A stretch of DNA of 63,464 nt, taken from Desulfococcaceae bacterium HSG9 (GTDB lineage Bacteria > Desulfobacterota > Desulfobacteria > Desulfobacterales > JAUCGF01). The translations under genes were made by a program, and so were the position numbers. The stretch is from NCBI GenBank assembly GCA_030378005.1, contig JAUCGF010000093.1, positions 1 to 63,464 of the forward strand, in the 5' to 3' direction. This document shows positions 62,675 through 63,464 of this stretch, piece after piece (position 1 is the first letter of the stretch; each line of letters opens with the position of its first letter). The notes under the pieces were generated by a model. That model saw nothing but the letters and a program-made list of their open reading frames with translations. It was not told the origin of the DNA and did no database searches.

Positions 62675-62744
62675 CTTTTTTGTATGTTTCCAGATTATAA
62701 TCGAACGTTTCAGTTAATTTTTTGATTTTGTCGGACGAGTTCAT
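62675..62744 (-). pseudogene. Possible N-terminal fragment of an Eco57I-type methylase
   Basis: ATG at 62744 opens NSSDKIKKLTETFDYNLETY followed by KKG, which resembles the first residues of Eco57I-like restriction-modification proteins (K+L...F..N...YK.G). Nothing after it matches; the copy-2 MITE lies beyond. Too short to be sure. Confidence 0.25.
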
Positions 62745-62782
62745 ATTGACTGCCCTATCTGGATAAACTTTAGAGATAGAAT

Positions 62783-62866
62783 GTTGGGTTGAGGAATAAA
62801 ATCTGGCATTCAATAAAACAAATTAAACTTTGAATAAGCTGTGTTTCGTTCCTCAACCCATCCTAC
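62783..62866. repeat. TTGGGTTGAGGAA palindrome
   Basis: TTGGGTTGAGGAATAAA at 62784 faces TTTCGTTCCTCAACCCA (ending 62860), related to the centre of the ugpB-ugpA cluster (56311-56382). Confidence 0.6.
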
Positions 62867-62898
62867 GAGTTATTATTACACATTGTGGGCTTTCGTGT

Positions 62899-63464
62899 TT
62901 AGGCTACTGTTGTGTCAACTCTCGATTGTCGGATAAAGACGGGATAGTTTTATCCGGCATCTTTTGCAGTAAACCGCCAGTTGACTTTTGCCTCTTTATT
63001 GTTTCGATATTCATGCCAAGCATATGCTTATTGTCTTACTTCTTCAATATTGTCAATTCCGCGGTCAAGGCATCACCCAATTAAAACATTCAATTCGATT
63101 TCCGCCATATTAAGCCGGCTTCCGTGTTTTGGAGTATATACAAATTCAAATCGATCCCATAAATCTTTTGCTTTGTCCGGACTGAACACTTCATAAAATG
63201 ATCCCGGCTTGTGAGTATTCAAATTATCCATCACCAGAGTTGTCTTTTCTGCTTTATGATATGAATTGGCAATTTCCTGTAAAACAAAGCCCGGTCTTTT
63301 TTTGTTTTTCTTTCAGTTATTTTGACCATGCGTTTCCCGGGAGCATTCCATTTTTCTTGGTATCATGCAGCCATATCCAGTGGCGTTGAACATGCTAATT
63401 TTTTAAGCATATCCCAACGGCCTGCTTTATAGAATGAGCGGAGTAATAACATTGCCTCTGCGCT
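62899..63464 (-). pseudogene. IS630-family transposase, decayed, running off the window
   Basis: On the minus strand: RMVKITERKTKKD, a frameshift near 63310, then TLVMDNLNTHKPGSFYEVFS and DRFEFVYTPKHGSRLNMAEI followed by ELNVL (catalytic DDE region). Then a stop at 63073, the expected continuation CLDRGIDNIEEVRQ, a further stop, VNWRFTAKDAG, another stop, and the end at about 62899. Several stops and one frameshift make it dead. The 5' part lies beyond the window. Confidence 0.8.

Overview
The window looks like a chromosomal segment of a sulfate-reducing or related anaerobic Desulfobacterota member, most likely Desulfobacterales. The sequence shows a class III tetraheme cytochrome c with its System II (ResB/CcsB) maturation genes, an NfnAB-type transhydrogenase pair, a ferredoxin-type 2-oxoacid oxidoreductase, a TRAP solute receptor, an acyl-CoA dehydrogenase, and very many short palindromic repeats between genes. 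The taxonomic placement is inference. No rRNA is present and there is one tRNA (Asn-GTT).

Region 1 (0.2-15.8 kb) is a purine-use cluster on the plus strand: an Fe-S flavoprotein, a decayed sarcosine-oxidase-like gene, a three-subunit xanthine-dehydrogenase-type hydroxylase (Mo, FAD and Fe-S subunits), two NCS2-type permeases and a guanine deaminase. Together they could import purines, deaminate guanine and hydroxylate the product. Between the two permease genes sits an AT-rich accessory island (about 7.2-13.4 kb). It holds a coiled-coil protein of unknown function, a NotI-like endonuclease with a Zn-ribbon DNA methylase, and a second endonuclease/Eco57I-like methylase pair. The junctions carry a 19-nt direct repeat and hairpins reminiscent of integron attC sites.

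Region 2 (15.9-20.5 kb, minus strand) is accessory: an AlaX editing protein, a DUF1638 protein, a nucleotidyltransferase pair, a truncated ATPase and a membrane protein with a cohesin-like domain. Two copies of a 37-nt block, each next to a variable hairpin, follow gene units here.

Region 3 (20.8-28.6 kb, minus) holds an HcnABC/opine-oxidase-like three-subunit flavin dehydrogenase, a MgtC/DUF4010 membrane protein, a 2-oxoacid oxidoreductase with fused beta and gamma chains, and tRNA-Asn with its terminator. Region 4 (29-54.3 kb) is mixed housekeeping and energy metabolism: an HMG-CoA-lyase-like enzyme with an XRE/cupin regulator, methionine aminopeptidase, Nudix hydrolase, acyl-CoA dehydrogenase, TRAP receptor, ArgJ, cytochrome c3 and its biogenesis genes, PpiD, a lipid kinase, gamma-carbonic anhydrase and NfnAB.

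Region 5 (54.6-63.5 kb) carries a ugpBAEC-type sugar-phosphate ABC importer, followed by a graveyard of mobile DNA: a decayed Rpn-like gene split by an IS66-family element with an 8-bp target duplication, two nearly identical 204-bp MITEs each with a perfect 10-bp target duplication (one of them inside the IS66 element), several large palindromes, and IS630 remnants. At least six families of palindromic repeats recur across the window. They are the most conspicuous structure that is not protein-coding.
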